From the NCBI GenBank assembly GCA_022592445.1, contig JABYQR010000175.1:1-64000 (forward strand): a stretch of 64,000 bases of DNA. The letters run 5' to 3'. This DNA comes from Cytidiella melzeri. Lineage: Eukaryota > Basidiomycota > Agaricomycetes > Polyporales > Irpicaceae. Position 1 is the first letter of the stretch. Each line of letters begins with the position of its first letter. The notes beneath the pieces are model-generated. The model made no database searches, was not told the DNA's origin, and was given only the letters and a program-made list of their open reading frames with translations. A program made the translations under genes and the position numbers. This document shows, one piece after another, positions 34,012 to 47,325 of the stretch.

Positions 34012-37000
34012 TTACATATTATTGTTATCGTTATTGGGCCCAAACGGCGATGCATGGGTCCAGCGCGAGAAGCGATTGAAGGATTGAGGCTCCAGAGGCC
34101 CTGAAGGGTGTGTTTGCTGGTTGATTGGTATGTCTTGAATGGTGTGTGACGGGTGCGGCAGCGGAAATGGTGTTTGCGTGTTTATGGTGTGTGTTGGGTG
34201 AGGAAAGGAGAATGTAGATTGGGATGGGGGCATGAATGCAGGTGGGAAGTATGGTAATTCCCCGGACTCAGAGATGTGAGGACCTGGCTGTGCTGCTGGC
34301 CAAGAAAGTGAACGCTGCCACTGTGAATCAGCATATGCAGCACCAGTATAGCTCTCATGATGTTGAGATTGAGAGCTGGAAGCGATTGGATTAGCTTGAA
34401 AACCTCCGCCTGCTTGCTTCTGCCCACAGAAAATGAGAGCATGCACTATAATTGCAGGATCTGGAACTCACATCCATTTCTGTTACCTTGCGCTTTGCAC
34501 CTCGTTTGGATGAGCTCCGTTGAGGTGTTTCAAATGGTCGTGCAGTCACAACCCTGCTATCTGCATGTCATGAAAACAATTATTAGTGTGTGTATGGGTG
34601 TACCCTTACGCACTGGCACTTACCCCTGTTTGCTTCACTCTCTTGAGAGGCAAAAGGAGTGTAGGTACCTGGTAAAGGCTGTGTCACGACGTTGGACACA
34701 TTGAACGCGGCTGGAGTGATCGGTGTTGTAATCCTTGTGGTGCTGGAAGGTGGAAGTGCAGCTTTTGATGCAGCTTTTCGAGCTCCCATGTGCTTCACAG
34801 CTGCTTTCCGCACTTCTAAAACTGCTGTGTCAGGGATAACTGGCTCAGCCCGTCGTAGCAATGAAGGAAGAGCTTTAGCAATCTGCTCGTAGTTGTGAAT
34901 TGAGTAGATATTGAGTAAGAAGTGAGGTGTCTCTGCATGCTGAGCAATTTGCTTGGTACGATGCTCTGTGAAGGTGCGTTCTTGCCGAGTAGGATGCAAT
35001 GTCACTCCTATGCATTGGGAGTCCGAGTCTGTGCAATTGTGCTGGGTATTGACTGCACATATGATGTCCTGCAATAATCCCTGACTGAGCACATACAGCT
35101 GTACAATTGAGTCCAACATACCTGGAGTGTGAGAAGGGCAGTGTCTTGTGTCAAGGTCAGTCGAGGGACTCGAAGCTTCTCATGTTGTGTGTCCTCTATC
35201 TTGAACAGCTGAACAGAGATGTGAGAAACTTGGGAGACATTTTCCAGTGGCACCAGCATCTCAATAACACGTGCAAACTTGTACTAAGAGCAGGAGAAGA
35301 TTCAATAATAGTGAAACATTTACCAAAACTAAGATAGCTCACCTGATTATCACCATACTTAACAAGAATATCTTTCCCAGTGACAGCTTTATCGCCGTTG
35401 ATGAGAGTCATAGACTCAACCTTGAAGTAGCGTCGTGTGTCCAGTCCATGGGCAGCAAGTTGAGCTGAGGGTGAGCTGCTAGTGACTGTTGAGGAGTATG
35501 TTTGTGCCCATGTAACAGACATCAAATGTCTCTGCTGTGACTTGGGTAGGTGTGCAGATCCTAGCATAATTATCAGTATAGTCACAGAGATAGTGTAGCA
35601 TCTTCAGAATCATACCAGAAATAACAGGCTTGGTTTCTTTATAACCCAGGTGTGCTTTCTCTTCTGGATGATCCCTCATGTAGTCCCGGACTCCATGACC
35701 TGCAGATCTCCAAGTCTTCTTCTCGGCATCATACCAGAATCCACCAAGGGCCACATGCTTGACAGCGTCCTGTGCAGCAAAGGTCTTACAGGAGTCGTGA
35801 CTGGGTGATTGCCGATTGCTGTGGATGCATGAAAGCCGGAATACGTGGTTGAAGCTCTCATAGCGTTCTGTTGAAAAGAGAATGGCAGGGCCAAAACGGC
35901 GGATGTATGCTGGAAGATGGACTAGGAAGTGGAATTTTGGCTTGGTGATGAGAATGCTCGGTGCACATTTTGCAGTGATATTGAGAAGGTCTTGAATGGT
36001 CCTAGATAGATGGGCCTACAGCAGCAATGAGATAGTGCAACACCATAAAATAAAATGAAACATGCCAAGTATACTTCTCGGTCCTCAATACTTGTATGCC
36101 AGAGAAGAACAACCAGTTCTCCAATCACATTCCATCCATCAAGTACATCCTGAGGAACTAGGTCATGAATGAGGAATGGCATTACTTGAGCAAGGCTCTT
36201 GAAATGCTTTCCAATAAGACCCCCACGGTAATGGCAGATGTATGCTGGAACAAACGCAGGGAGATTGAGGCCATGCACCGCGAGTGACTCCATTCGTGCT
36301 TCAAGTAAAGCAAGCGACTTTGCTTTTTCGATGATATGAACAGTCTGGCCCCAGAAGTACTTGACAACACCTAGCAGCACTGTGTGTAGTATCTCAGTAG
36401 GTGTATCCATGTGAATGTTAACTCCTTGAATGATATATGAGATCAATGGTAACATGAATATTGTGGAAACTGACCGGCTAGTCCAAGCAATGGGTTAATC
36501 CAGTCATCCACGGAATGTGGCTGAAGTAGGCGATCTAGCTCTGTCTCAAGCTGCTTTGTATTGCATCCTCAGATGCCTGGGAATTGTCTGGCCGTGCCTT
36601 CCGAAGCTGTTTACCCATCTCAATCAAGGTATGAATGATGCTGTGAAGTCCTGAGTCCCAAACACCAGTGGCCTGACGTGCGCTGTCAACCTTGCTCTGA
36701 GCTCCAGGGAGAACAGACATGCTGAGCTGTCTTCGAATTTCTGCGTCTGTTTCATGTGGTGTTCGAAGTGGGCCTTCCTACAGTAGCACAAAAAATCAGG
36801 TTCCCAACCTTGACTCTTGAAAAGAAAATAGAGAGAAAGAAACATACAGAGAATAACTCAAGAAAGCCTTCTTCTGAGGCTTTATGAGCCTTGGTACCAC
36901 CAACTTTGCAAGTTCGGCAAAAGAGATTACAACCAAGCCCGTTGTGACTGCATTCCTCTGCTTGCATGGGATTGTCGCCACCAAAAAAAAAGCCATATGG

Positions 37001-38996
37001 AAGCAACAAAACCTCTTCGTCATACTTGCAGTCCCAGGCCTCAACACCATTCTGGGCTGCTGAACTATTTGAGAAGTAAGTAAAAAGTACCAGTGTAATT
37101 TTTCTGCAGCAGAATTCAGGACTGTACTTACTTTATGGAGTCACAGACAGCCTTTGCAAGCTCTATTGGAGACGCATGTGGTGATGATGAGACAAACTTG
37201 ATCGAGAATTCCTTTTCTATCATCTCCCGTGGCAAGTTTGCGTTAGAGGCGTAGACAACATGATGCTTGTTCCACTGCTTTGAAACATTGCCAGAAACAT
37301 CATCGATGAACACGATGACTGGGACAGCGTAGCACATCCTGCCCTTGGCAAGTTGTCGAATGGGATTTGGCATTTTTTCGGCGTATTTCCGAGACTCATC
37401 TGTGCAAATTAAGTTAAGTGAGAAAGTCACTAAGTGGGTTTATTGAGACATACCAGAGAACAGCTGGACATGTTCAGGATATGACCCATACAATTTGTCA
37501 AAGGGAACCTTGAAGGTAGCCACAGGACATAGCATCTGTCGGTTGCTCACAACAAAACCACGCTATATTTAATCAACCAGTGAGCAAAAATACATCCAAT
37601 TGAAGATGTACCTTACCTCAGTCCAAGAAACGCTACGGCCTAATGCTGTAAGTGTCTCTGGTGTGCCTCCAGCAGTTGGGATTGGGTCTCGTCGTGAACT
37701 ACAACAATCCACAAAGAACCGCTCCGGTATAAAATAGGACGTGTCGGATCGCTGAAGCAGCTCCTGAGTGAAAAAGATCTTTCCTTCAACCCTTACAGCA
37801 GGCGTGACAATGCCTTCAGGGCCATCGCGAAGCATCTTGAAACCATGCTGTGCTTCAGACATATACCCTCCACGGTCTTCAGGAAAGTCGGACATTGCAA
37901 ATCGAGTCAAAGGATTTGCGTAATCCTAAAACAGGTTCAGATTGAGATTTGATTACAAGATATACAATCCGTACCTTTGCAACCGCAGCCCCAATATCAT
38001 TGATGTAGAAGATATTGCCGCTAGGACTTACAACCTTCTTTGTGGGATCTCCAACCAGACGACGGAGGTCCTGGCGCATTTTCTTGATAGCGTACAAGGT
38101 CGGAACGTCACGTGCGTGTAATGCCTTGGCCCATCTAAGCATTGCACTGATTTGTGCATCCGAGAACCGCAGACGCGGAGATGTTAACAAGAGGTCTGTG
38201 AGAAAGAGCTGATGGAAATTAGTAGCTATCTGACCGTAGGATCTCACTCATACTTACTGACTTGGACGGCCATGGAAAGAACGATGTATCCTGAGCAGAT
38301 GGCTGACTTGAGTGTGAAAACGCTGGTATGCCTATGATGAATTGTCAGCAGGACATTTTCATCATGTAATACCTCATACCTAGATAGGACGGCTCATCTT
38401 CTCCTATGGTATCCTGCTCAATAGCGCTGCCTACGTGCTCATCTTGCAAATCATCCTCAAACAGCTCATAGTCCGCATCCAATGTCTCATCGCGCTCAGC
38501 ACTATCGGCAGCAAATTCCTCCTCCTCCTCCTCCTCCTCCCCCTCCCCCTCCTCCTCATTCACCTCTAACACGCCAACACTGTGCTCACGACTTTGGGGT
38601 TGCCAGAGCTCACCGAATGGGACTGGATCTTGAGACGTGTCCACCAGGTGCTCTTCCTCCTGGAATGTGTCTGAAGACTCCTCAATTCCTTGCATTTCTT
38701 GCCTCTGTAGTTCTGTATCTTGCAGCTTCGCGCGCTCCATGTTGGCCTCTTGTAGCTGCTGACGGTACTGGAGGCGCTGCTGATGCCGGGCTGTAGATTC
38801 ATGGCCCTGAGCGTAGCGGCGTGCCATTGTGAGTGGAAGACCATTTGTGGGGCTCGGACACAATAAGCACGTCACTTGGTCCTTGGGGCCTATAGACCAC
38901 ACTGTGTAGAAATTATTGACGTGTGTAGAGAAACAGAGCCAATCTCAAGTACGCACCTGTAGGGTCTAAGCCATAAGCTGGAGTATTTGCAGACAT
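34012..38996 (-). CDS. Large transposon-type protein (CACTA/Tnp2- or KDZ-like), frames open
   Basis: Roughly 15 or more short introns and over 1100 residues. The ATG at 38996 starts MSANTPAYGLDP. Exon 2 holds a BED/C2H2-like finger (CLLC ... HESTARH), then a Gln-rich helix and an acidic tract (EEEEEEEEF). Further on: LRFSDAQISAMLRWAKAL; DDVSGNVSKQWNKHHVVYAS; a Cys-rich stretch (ECSHNGLGCNLFCRTCKVGG); VNIHMDTPTEILHTVLLGVV, the probable catalytic block; then GKHFKSLAQVMPFLIHDLV; ILFSTERYESFNHVFR; and an NLS-like SSSKRGAKRKV before a Pro/Ser-rich end. The family is common in Agaricomycete genomes as a mobile-element protein, and the H.DTPTEILH..LLG block recalls the Tnp2 group. I see no terminal inverted repeats outside it. 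Class assignment is uncertain. Confidence 0.65.
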
Positions 38997-39273
38997 GCTG
39001 ACTGATGAGCAAAGGTAGCACAATCACAACGTAAGTTGGGTCAGATTGTGCAATACAAGACTGTTTTACTCACCTTTTGCAATGTTTCTCAAGCTTCGTG
39101 CACACGTCGTAGAGAAAGGAGAGGACTGTACGAGCCCATCGATGCGTTTGAGATCGACGGAGAAGCGCACGTGACCGTGCGAACTCCCTTGGCGTTGGCT
39201 TTCTCCCCTCTGTCAACGTTTTGCTCAGCGTTGCCAGCCCTCTCCACATCTCCCACTCTCCTCCTCCTCGACC

Positions 39274-40034
39274 ATGGCGACCGTTCTCATGGTCAATGCT
39301 GGACCGCCCCAACACGGCGAAGGGGCTGACGACTTCCGCCGTGTTCCCTTGTGGATCGAAATCCACGGCTTATCGCGCGCATTGGACTCCATGGTAAGCT
39401 CATGTTTAATTCACGCTTCGCTCGAACACTGACATCCTCACAGCCCCTCACAGTAACAGTTGCAGTGCCTCCTGAGGCTGCTGGTTTTCTCACGGCAACA
39501 GTGCGCCCCGCAAAGGTGAAAGGTGAAGAGGCCGATTGTGACTTTGCGGTCACCCTCCCACCGGTAAGTACATTGTGCCTTGCGTCGAGCGACACGCACC
39601 TCACACTTTCAGCACAGGAGACCGACTCGGACTACCCGCTCACGTTTGCAACCACCCTCGATCATTTCAACTGCGAGTCGTTCGCATCCTGGAAATCGCT
39701 CCTCGACGGCGTCGAGCGTTGGCTCCTCACAACCGTCTTGCACCGAACACATCCCCAGTGGTCGTGGGGTGTTTCGCTGTACTGGATGGCGTTCGTCGGC
39801 ACCTACCCCGATTTTCCTGCTGGCCCCAACTGGCCTGATTGGAACACCGGCATTCCTTTCGAAGGCAGTTTCCTCGACTCCTGGATGGCGCGCTTCAAGC
39901 CGAAGCGTGCCCCTGGCCCAGCACAGAAGCTCCTACCTGAACCTGTAGCTGCACATACGCGTGAGGAGATTCGCAGGGATGTTTGGACGGAAATTCAGGG
40001 GCAGCTCGCGTTGTATAATTGTACTCTGAATTAG
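39274..40034 (+). CDS. Protein of unknown function, three exons
   Basis: The ATG at 39274 (MATVLMVNAGPPQHGEG) begins exon 1, which ends SRALDSM before a short intron to a CACAG near 39443. Exon 2 holds PLTVTVAVPPEAAGFLTATV and VKGEEADCDFAVTLPP. The next intron, GTAAGT to GCACAG near 39619, joins to ETDSDYPLTFATTLDHF. Then come NCESFASWKSLLDGVERWLL, RTHPQWSWGVSLYWMAFVG and FLDSWMARFKPKRAPG. About 220 residues, no signal peptide or membrane helix, Trp-rich in the second half. The N-terminal half looks like beta strands. I do not recognise it. It diverges from the large transposon-type gene, with 277 bases between start codons. Confidence 0.65.
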
Positions 40035-41957
40035 CTGTATCTACAATTGTTGTTGTTTCGACTATTCTATTTGTTTGTTCCGCGCTGTCCATTCCAGCTC
40101 AAGTAAAGAGGGATCATATGTCTACTTTATTGCCCGAGTCTCTCGCGGCTTCTGCTCGCACTGTGCATGTTCAATCACACATAACATGGTGGTCAGATAG
40201 TTGAACTGTGCATATAATGATAATTATGTACGCTGGATGTCCATTATTGCTGGTCTAGATAAACTGGCTATAGACAGATTATATGATGGGCTGGTTGTCG
40301 GAGCGACGTTTCACACCCATCTCAGTGATATTTTTTTTTTCGTCGCACGCCCATCCCTCAAACCGCCACATTCCCTCCTTTCGTCGCCGCGACGACATAC
40401 GCCACGCTCATATCCGCCCGACATCGCATTCGCTTGGGAGTGTAAGCGTAAATCTGCATTCTTTTATTTTGGGGCATCTATTCTCAATTTTGCATCCCAA
40501 AAAAATTAATTGGGGTCTGCAGCGACCCGCTCCCTCACAAAAGTGTCCATGCCTCTTGCGCGGAAAAGAATTCGACAATTCTGATTGAGTCGCGCACAAT
40601 TGCTGTAATACTGTGGCTAATGTGGAGAGTCAGGTTTCCGGTGCCTCGCTGATGGCACTGTTCAAACCGGCAAGGACTTACTCCCGGAGCTGCTCAACTT
40701 GTGTACGACAAAGACTATCCGTGCCTTTTTTTCGGAAGTCGTGGCGCTATATGGATGCATACAGGTGCGTCGGTTGCACCAGCTCACTTTTCTCTCGTTG
40801 TTGAGGCATTGTTTCCTTTCTTTCCAGCAAAGGCCTGAACAACAGACAGGTTGAGTTTGCAGTCAAGAAGTATACTTCACACAGACGTATTCCGAACGGT
40901 ATAATGATGAATCTGGGTATGCTCGACAATCCCACCTGAGGCGGGCACGGTGAGCGGTCTACGGGGTCGTGTGCAGTGTTCGGGGGCTGTATTACTCGAT
41001 TGAGTAATTAGACGCCTTCCAAATCAGGCAACTCTCAATTTCCGCGCTGTGAAATTTTCAAACGTCGAACGGGGGGAAAGTAATGAGTGAGCTCGACAGC
41101 TATACACCATCGTTATGCATTGCAAATCTTTTTGGTAAGTCTGGAAAGCTCATGTTGTAGTAGATACAAAAGTTGAAAATGGGGCGCCAAGAGGTCGGTT
41201 TTGAGCGCGGGGCACTGTAGACTTGCGTCTGAACAAGCCATACCTGCACTGCCTATGGAGGGGCTAGATGGTGGGGCGCGCAGGAATGGTTGAAGAGCGT
41301 AGTGACCGAAGGCTCCAAACTATGCGCATATAACCACACGTATGCACGGAATGTAACATCCAATAGTATAGCGCAACTAACAAAAACAAGCACACCTGAA
41401 GATATAACGAAAGCAAGCACTGTATATTGCAGAGCTACGTAAACCACATACATGAATACAATGGGAAAACAGTTGTAGGGAACCACCGACCCATCTTCTC
41501 TTCCTGCAAAAAAAGGTGGAAGAGACGACGATTGGGTACTAAGACGTCCACCGCTTTGCTCTTGACACAGCCTGACACTCGAACGGCCGCGTGTGGATGG
41601 GGCAGCCATGAGCAACATGGGGAAAAGTATGGCCGTGTCGCCGCACGAAGGAGAAAATGCTGGGAGCGCGAAGGGTATATGTACGTGGATGCTTAGGGCT
41701 GGTTTTTGCTGGAGTTGATGCGCACTTGTGACCGGATATAGTAACGCAAGTCGCATCAGTCCGTACTCTCTGTCGTGTGCGGCGGTCTCTCGAGCTCTCA
41801 GGAGGCGACTGAGCAAGCCCTTGTCTCCTTATTCGTCCAGCGAGAACCCACATAGCTTCCTTTTCGAATCGCAAGCTACAGGCCATGATCAGCCTCCACA
41901 TGGACAGATAACGCAGATGATCATCAACAGGCCAGAATCTTCAAGGTGATCACCACC
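40035..41957. other. Intergenic, 1.9 kb without a supported gene
   Basis: Short frames only, on both strands. An 11-nt T run near 40331 lacks flanking repeats and does not match the SINE-like copies. The right part must contain the promoter of the N-acetylglucosamine kinase. A reverse-strand open stretch at 41253-41816 has a hydrophobic segment but no family features. Confidence 0.35.
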
Positions 41958-43043
41958 ATGTCCCTCTTCCTCTGTGTCGATTGTGGTGGATCCAAGACCT
42001 CCGCCGTCATTTGCGACGCATCAGGCAACATCAAAGGCCGTGCCCTGGGTGGTCCCTCTAATTTTGCGTATCTCGGCGTAGACGCATTCACATCCGCCGT
42101 CAAAGACGCCGTCAGCAACGCCCTCAAGACATGTCTCTCGCCTCCCTCCGTCGACCCCGTCCCCTTACCACCTCCTGAACCTCTCTTCGCAGCAGCATGG
42201 CTAGGCGTTTCAGGCGCAGATAGCAAAGCCACGATAGAGCAGATCACAAAGTTGATGACGACCCTGCTGAACGTACCGATCGGCAAGCACCTCACAGTCG
42301 CAAACGACACACACCTCCTTGCCGCGCCCTTGCAGATGCACGACGATGTCTCGTGTGCTGTCACATGCATAGCCGGCACAGGTGGGATTGTCGTCAGCTT
42401 CACTCAGGAGGCAGACGGGCATTTGAAGGAGATGGGCAGGGTAGGCGGGTGGGGATGGATATTGGGAGATGAGGGAGGGGGATACCACGTTGGGAGGGAA
42501 GCGGTTAGGCAGATCATCTTCCGCGCAGACGTCGCGTCCGTCGAGGGTCCCGCGGCCACACACCCCGCCATCGACACACTCGAGAAACTGGTGCTCGAAA
42601 AGTTTGGACTGTCGGAAACGGACGTATTCGAGCTTTTATCTGCCATACACCTTCCCGATCCCATACCCGGCGCACCGATTCTCCCGAGTGCGCCGGTCTA
42701 TCTGACCATTCCGAGGGAGAAACGGCTGTCGCAGCTGGCCCCGCTTGTGTTCAAGGCGGCTTTTGAGGACGGCGATCCGCTCGCACAAAATGTGCTGCGG
42801 ACAACATCAACAGAGCTCGTGGAACAGATCTGCATCCTCTGCCGCCCGAATGCCTTGAGGGGCATCAACGCCAGCGAGGGCGTGCTGTGTTTTGGCGGGT
42901 CACTGGTCGGCGTGGACAAGTACAGGGATCTCATTCTGACAAACTTGGCTGAGCGAGGGATCGTGTTCAAGCGATGGGAATACATCGACGACGCAGCCGC
43001 GGTGGGCGCAAAAGGTCTCGCTGCGTCTCACGGGGTTGCGTGA
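41958..43043 (+). CDS. N-acetylglucosamine kinase (BadF/BcrA ATPase family)
   Basis: Phosphorylates free GlcNAc with ATP, in the cytosol, feeding chitin-derived sugar into UDP-GlcNAc metabolism. The single exon of 361 residues starts at ATG 41958 (MSLFLCVDCGGSKT); the codon at 41946 is GTG and is not a start. The actin-like ATPase fold is shown by phosphate-1 (VDCGGSKTSAVICD), AAWLGVSGADSK, the adenosine region CIAGTGGIVVSF, and GRVGGWGWILGDEGGGYHVG, which is the sugar-binding signature of NAGK. LCFGGSLVGVDKYRD follows near the end. All expected motifs are intact and length is normal. It is tail to tail with the GH35 gene, 79 bases between stops. Confidence 0.92.
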   Translation: MSLFLCVDCGGSKTSAVICDASGNIKGRALGGPSNFAYLGVDAFTSAVKDAVSNALKTCLSPPSVDPVPLPPPEPLFAAAWLGVSGADSKATIEQITKLMTTLLNVPIGKHLTVANDTHLLAAPLQMHDDVSCAVTCIAGTGGIVVSFTQEADGHLKEMGRVGGWGWILGDEGGGYHVGREAVRQIIFRADVASVEGPAATHPAIDTLEKLVLEKFGLSETDVFELLSAIHLPDPIPGAPILPSAPVYLTIPREKRLSQLAPLVFKAAFEDGDPLAQNVLRTTSTELVEQICILCRPNALRGINASEGVLCFGGSLVGVDKYRDLILTNLAERGIVFKRWEYIDDAAAVGAKGLAASHGVA

Positions 43044-43122
43044 CGGGAAGTGTATGAGTTGTTGCACGCACATAGGGCAAAATAAGGGGACAAAATGTAT
43101 TTATACATTATACTTCAAATGA

Positions 43123-46100
43123 TCATCCTCTGAGCTCGAAGTATCCGGGTGATTCGACGATACCGGGTATAACCTCTTTGCTTGAGCTCACGAGCGCAGT
43201 GTTCACTAGCTCCAGTTCCTCCATTTTCGCTCCCTCAGCGTCTTAGATACAAGGTCAGCCTCACTTGAAAAAGATGACTTTTTGTAGATTGCTCACCGAG
43301 CGACCATAACGTGACCATCAGTTCGTTCTTGCCTCTATGATTCAAAATTCCCTCTGGAAGCTGCACAATATTTGTCAGCCCTGCTTGACGGTTCTCTCAA
43401 TCAACAGAAAAGGAGAAAACTCACAGGGAAAACCTCCTGGGGCCCGTCCCTCGAGTTGAACCTCCCAAACTGCCACCCATTGACGTAAACAACTGACCGA
43501 TAGCTGCTACTCGGCGTCCTCGTAAACTTGAGCGCGACGGGCACGTCCGCCGTCGCTGGTAAACTCAAGTTGAACGTCGTCCGGAAGGCTTGGATGCCTG
43601 CTTTCGAGATTCCGGTGTAAGGCGTGCACGGCTGGGAGGAGGATCCAGAGATCCAGCCTGAGGCGGCGGAGGTGGTGGGGAAGTTCGGCAAGTGTGCGCC
43701 TTGACGTTCGACGAAGAGTCCTCCTTCGTTGAGTGGGCCTCGTACTTTGTCAGGAAAATCTTCTCCGCCGAGGTTACCTTGGATCTTCCAGTGCGTAAAG
43801 TCGACGGCTGTGTTGCCGGTACTGAGGAGTGCGTAACCGCGAACTCCGCGTGGTGTCTGAAGGTAACAATTTATAATGTCACAAACGACAGCGAGGATGT
43901 CGACGTGGTTGATCGCTCACCTTGAAAGTGTCCTGACCGTTATAGTCCTCTTCCAAACCTAGACATGTGTTATCAACATTAGCCAATTGTCATTCATCCT
44001 GAGAACCCCGACCTGTTTGATCGACGACGACCGTCACGACGTTATCTCCGTCACTAAGATCACTAGCATTGAATGACCAAGTCATGTTCGTCATATCGAT
44101 TCCGCCATCCGCAGAGTACTGGTTCGTGCCCTGGCTAGAGCCCAGGAAATTTGCGTTAATCCAAGCGCTGTATCCGAAGTTATACCCTCTGTGGTCGGTT
44201 GTGAGTGAGAGATGGAAGAACGCGAGTGGTATGCGTTACCCTTGGACAATCAACCGTACCCCCGTCGCGTTTTTCCCTGTGAAGTGACCTCGAGTGATGA
44301 TGTTGCCTAAGTCGGCGTTGCGAGGAGAAAGACCGTTTTGTGAACGCATTTTCCTGCCGTCTCGGAATCGCTTACCTTGGTGAAAACCGTATTCATCGGC
44401 GTAAAGGACAAACTACATCCGTAGCAGATGTATGAGCTTCAACTCCACATTGGTATGGTGACCAACGGACTGACCTTGCCTCCTAGCGGTGGATACGGTC
44501 TCGCCGTACTCGTCTTGTTGGCGTCGACCCACGCAGAATCGTCAAACCCAGGCTGCACCTCGGGCAACGAGTCCGCGCACTCCCACACCGCGTTCTTCAA
44601 ACTAGGCAAAGCTGTCGCTGACAAACTCAGGCTAAACCCCAACTGTCCTCGAAGCGTCCCTATCTGCGATTTTTCCACTTTCACACTCAGCCCGTTCCAA
44701 GTCACAGCTTTGACCGTCGATGGACCGATGACATCCAGCGTCGTCGTCGCGTTCAAGTCTCCGTTGATAGCCAGCGTACTCCCTGACTTGTCCAGCGTCG
44801 CATTTCGCACCAAGTACGGTCCGAGGACGAGCACCGAGGGTACGTCTGGCGCCTGGTCGTACTGGGTGTGAGAGCTACTGGGTAGACGAACGTTCCAAAA
44901 GGACAGTGCGGTGTGTTTGTCCGCGATGAGGACTGTAACGTTCCCCGCAGAGACTGTGGTAATACTGGATGGTGTTCCTGTGATGATTAACGTGTTCGAT
45001 GGACCGCCACGAGCGAATATAGAAGTCGATCCGCCAATCTTGATGGCATTAATAGCACTGTGGAAACCGGTCACAACTACCTCGATGCTATGACCTTGCT
45101 GTGCATAGAGAACGAGATAGTCGATGCCGCTAATGGTCGACCAGGTAAAAATCTGTTGTACATAGTCAACACGCGGACTTGGGTATGTGTAAGGTGAGCA
45201 CCGATTCTTCTCACCTCCGCCGTGGAGTACGACAATGCATGAGATCCAAATAGATACTGCGAGACAATGATTTGACTCTCTCTCGCGTCCAGCGTAGCAT
45301 TTGGGCTGAATCGTGGCACTGTTAGCGGACCGCTGGTCGTGTTGACTTCGATCGTGAATTCCGCAGCAGTAGTATACCTGAGCTTCCGATGTTAGACGGT
45401 ATGTGTATACTCACAGGCAAAGAAAAAGACGCGTACGTCACACTGTTCTGACGGATAATGTAGAAATGTGCACCAGATGGAGCGCTGAGGGCAGTGGTAT
45501 AAATCCTCGAGTTGTCTGAGAATGAGGTGCCGGATCCAACTGTACCGTTACCGAAACGGGTCGCGACGAGAAAGTCGGGGGAGGCGTGGAGAAAATTCGT
45601 CTGTAACTTGATCTCTGAATATTTTGAGGAAAGCGTTCTGTCTTCGCGTATAGGTGCACCGTAATCGTATCTACAGACCTCAGATTTCAGTTGTGTGGAT
45701 GGTACTGCAAGAAATGAACACGGACGAGGTGTATACCGTTGGCTCAGCTAGGTTCCCCCAATTTGTTCCGCCAAAGGTCATGTAGAGGTTCTGGTACGTC
45801 GTCTGCGCTGCCAGATTATTCTGTACATGTACACCTGTCTCAATGTATACGGGACATATGCATCAGTGGATCGCCTGTACCTTGTACGCAGTCTGAAAGT
45901 GTACCCCACAAGTCAGATCGTAATTGATCAAAACTAGTCGCGGTGCAACCTACGTTAGCGAACTGCTCATTTGTCAGATCAAAGCACTGGTCATAGCCGG
46001 ACTAGGAGGCATGAGAATGTCATCGAGTTGAACATTCACGAGAAAAGACCTACTCCGCCCCAAGGATCAAAAGCACCTGCTTGAAATTCTCCACTCCCCC

Positions 46101-47325
46101 ACATGACATCCGGAATGATAGCCTGATTTTCCTGTTAGAATCCGTAGCTATCTCGTAGTAAGCACGGACACACCTGATGAGCAATCGCCAGACTAGCGCT
46201 GTTCTGCTCGGGCCAGGAAGAAGGGTTTGCGCAATCAAATCCTTGCGGGTAAGAGTCCCATAGGTAGAGATCGACTTGACCAAGTCCATGAGCATACTGC
46301 CCAGAGGGTGATGCGTCATTGTGACTCCTATCAGCTCGTGAGGACCGTCTTCGATCACAGAAGAGACTACACTCACAGGGGCACCTTCGTAATACCATTA
46401 TTCCGCGAAGTGTTCTCGATGAGCACCATGTACTCTGAGCGTCCGGGCTCACTTGAGGTGGACTGGAAGAACTCATTTTCGGACTGGACAACTATGATGG
46501 GTCCATCTGGGTACTGAAACACTCGTGAGGAGACGCCGACGTTCCTGGATGTGCTGGATCACTCACCTGGTAAGGTTCAGCAAACCGAGCTACTGCCTCA
46601 ATATAAGGCGTCCACGCATCAGTATAGCCTGTCTGGTTCGTCCGGGCCTCCGCCGGCACGTTCGTTAGCCACCCGGGAAAACCGCCGCCAGCTGGAAAAC
46701 TTCGATCAGTCAATGGAACACGCTGACTGGTACCGATGAAACTGCACTGGTTTCTGCCTAAAAAGCTGTGAGCTGTGCGGTAAACGTAGGTAATACAATA
46801 CTTGCGTTGATATATGGCTGCAGCGACCTGATTAGTAGACCTGCCTTGATCTGTAGGGCTCAAAACACTTACTCCTGGCCTCGATGTTACCAACAGGCCG
46901 ACCTCTTTTGCGACCTCGTACACCTCCGTATGTGATCTATAGAAAAGAAAATCGAGTGATCCGGCTTTGCCTTCAGATAGGCCCCAGTGGTGGTATACGG
47001 AAACTCCGTTGAATCCAGCAGCCTGCCAATACATTCAACGAGGTTTCACCGACTGCGGTCTGGATGATGGTAGCACCTTCATCTTTTGAAATACGTCCCT
47101 CCACATGGCTGGGCCACTAGGCATTCTCCACGCATGTACTTCGCCGCTAAAAAGGTACAATCTCTTGTCATCGAGGAACATGGAATGCGCATCAAAAGTG
47201 ACTGCGGCAGAGGAGTTGCCGTGGTAGAAGCCTGGCGACCCTGGAGGAACGCTGTAGGAGAAAACAGCAGATGCTGCAAGTTGTGCTGTGAGCAGATAGT
47301 CAACGAGCCTTGCTATACCCCTCAT
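43123..47325 (-). CDS. Secreted beta-galactosidase, GH35 (LacA type)
   Basis: Extracellular enzyme removing terminal beta-galactose from plant cell-wall polymers. The ATG at 47325 gives a signal peptide ([13 protein letters not shown]). The catalytic barrel follows: [61 protein letters not shown] (acid/base Glu), [18 protein letters not shown] (nucleophile Glu in GEFQ), and [13 protein letters not shown]. Downstream are the beta-rich domains, with [55 protein letters not shown] and [20 protein letters not shown]; it ends PGYFELRG. About 1000 residues, the usual length of fungal LacA. Roughly twenty small introns were recognised by eye and the whole path stays open, so the enzyme is expected to be active. 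Confidence 0.9.

Noticed and set aside
40331..40341. T run as a third SINE-like copy
   Set aside because: Neighbouring sequence does not match copies 1 and 2 and no target duplication is found.
41253..41816. Reverse-strand open frame of 187 codons with a hydrophobic stretch
   Set aside because: No family motif, atypical composition, and no splice or promoter context; probably chance.
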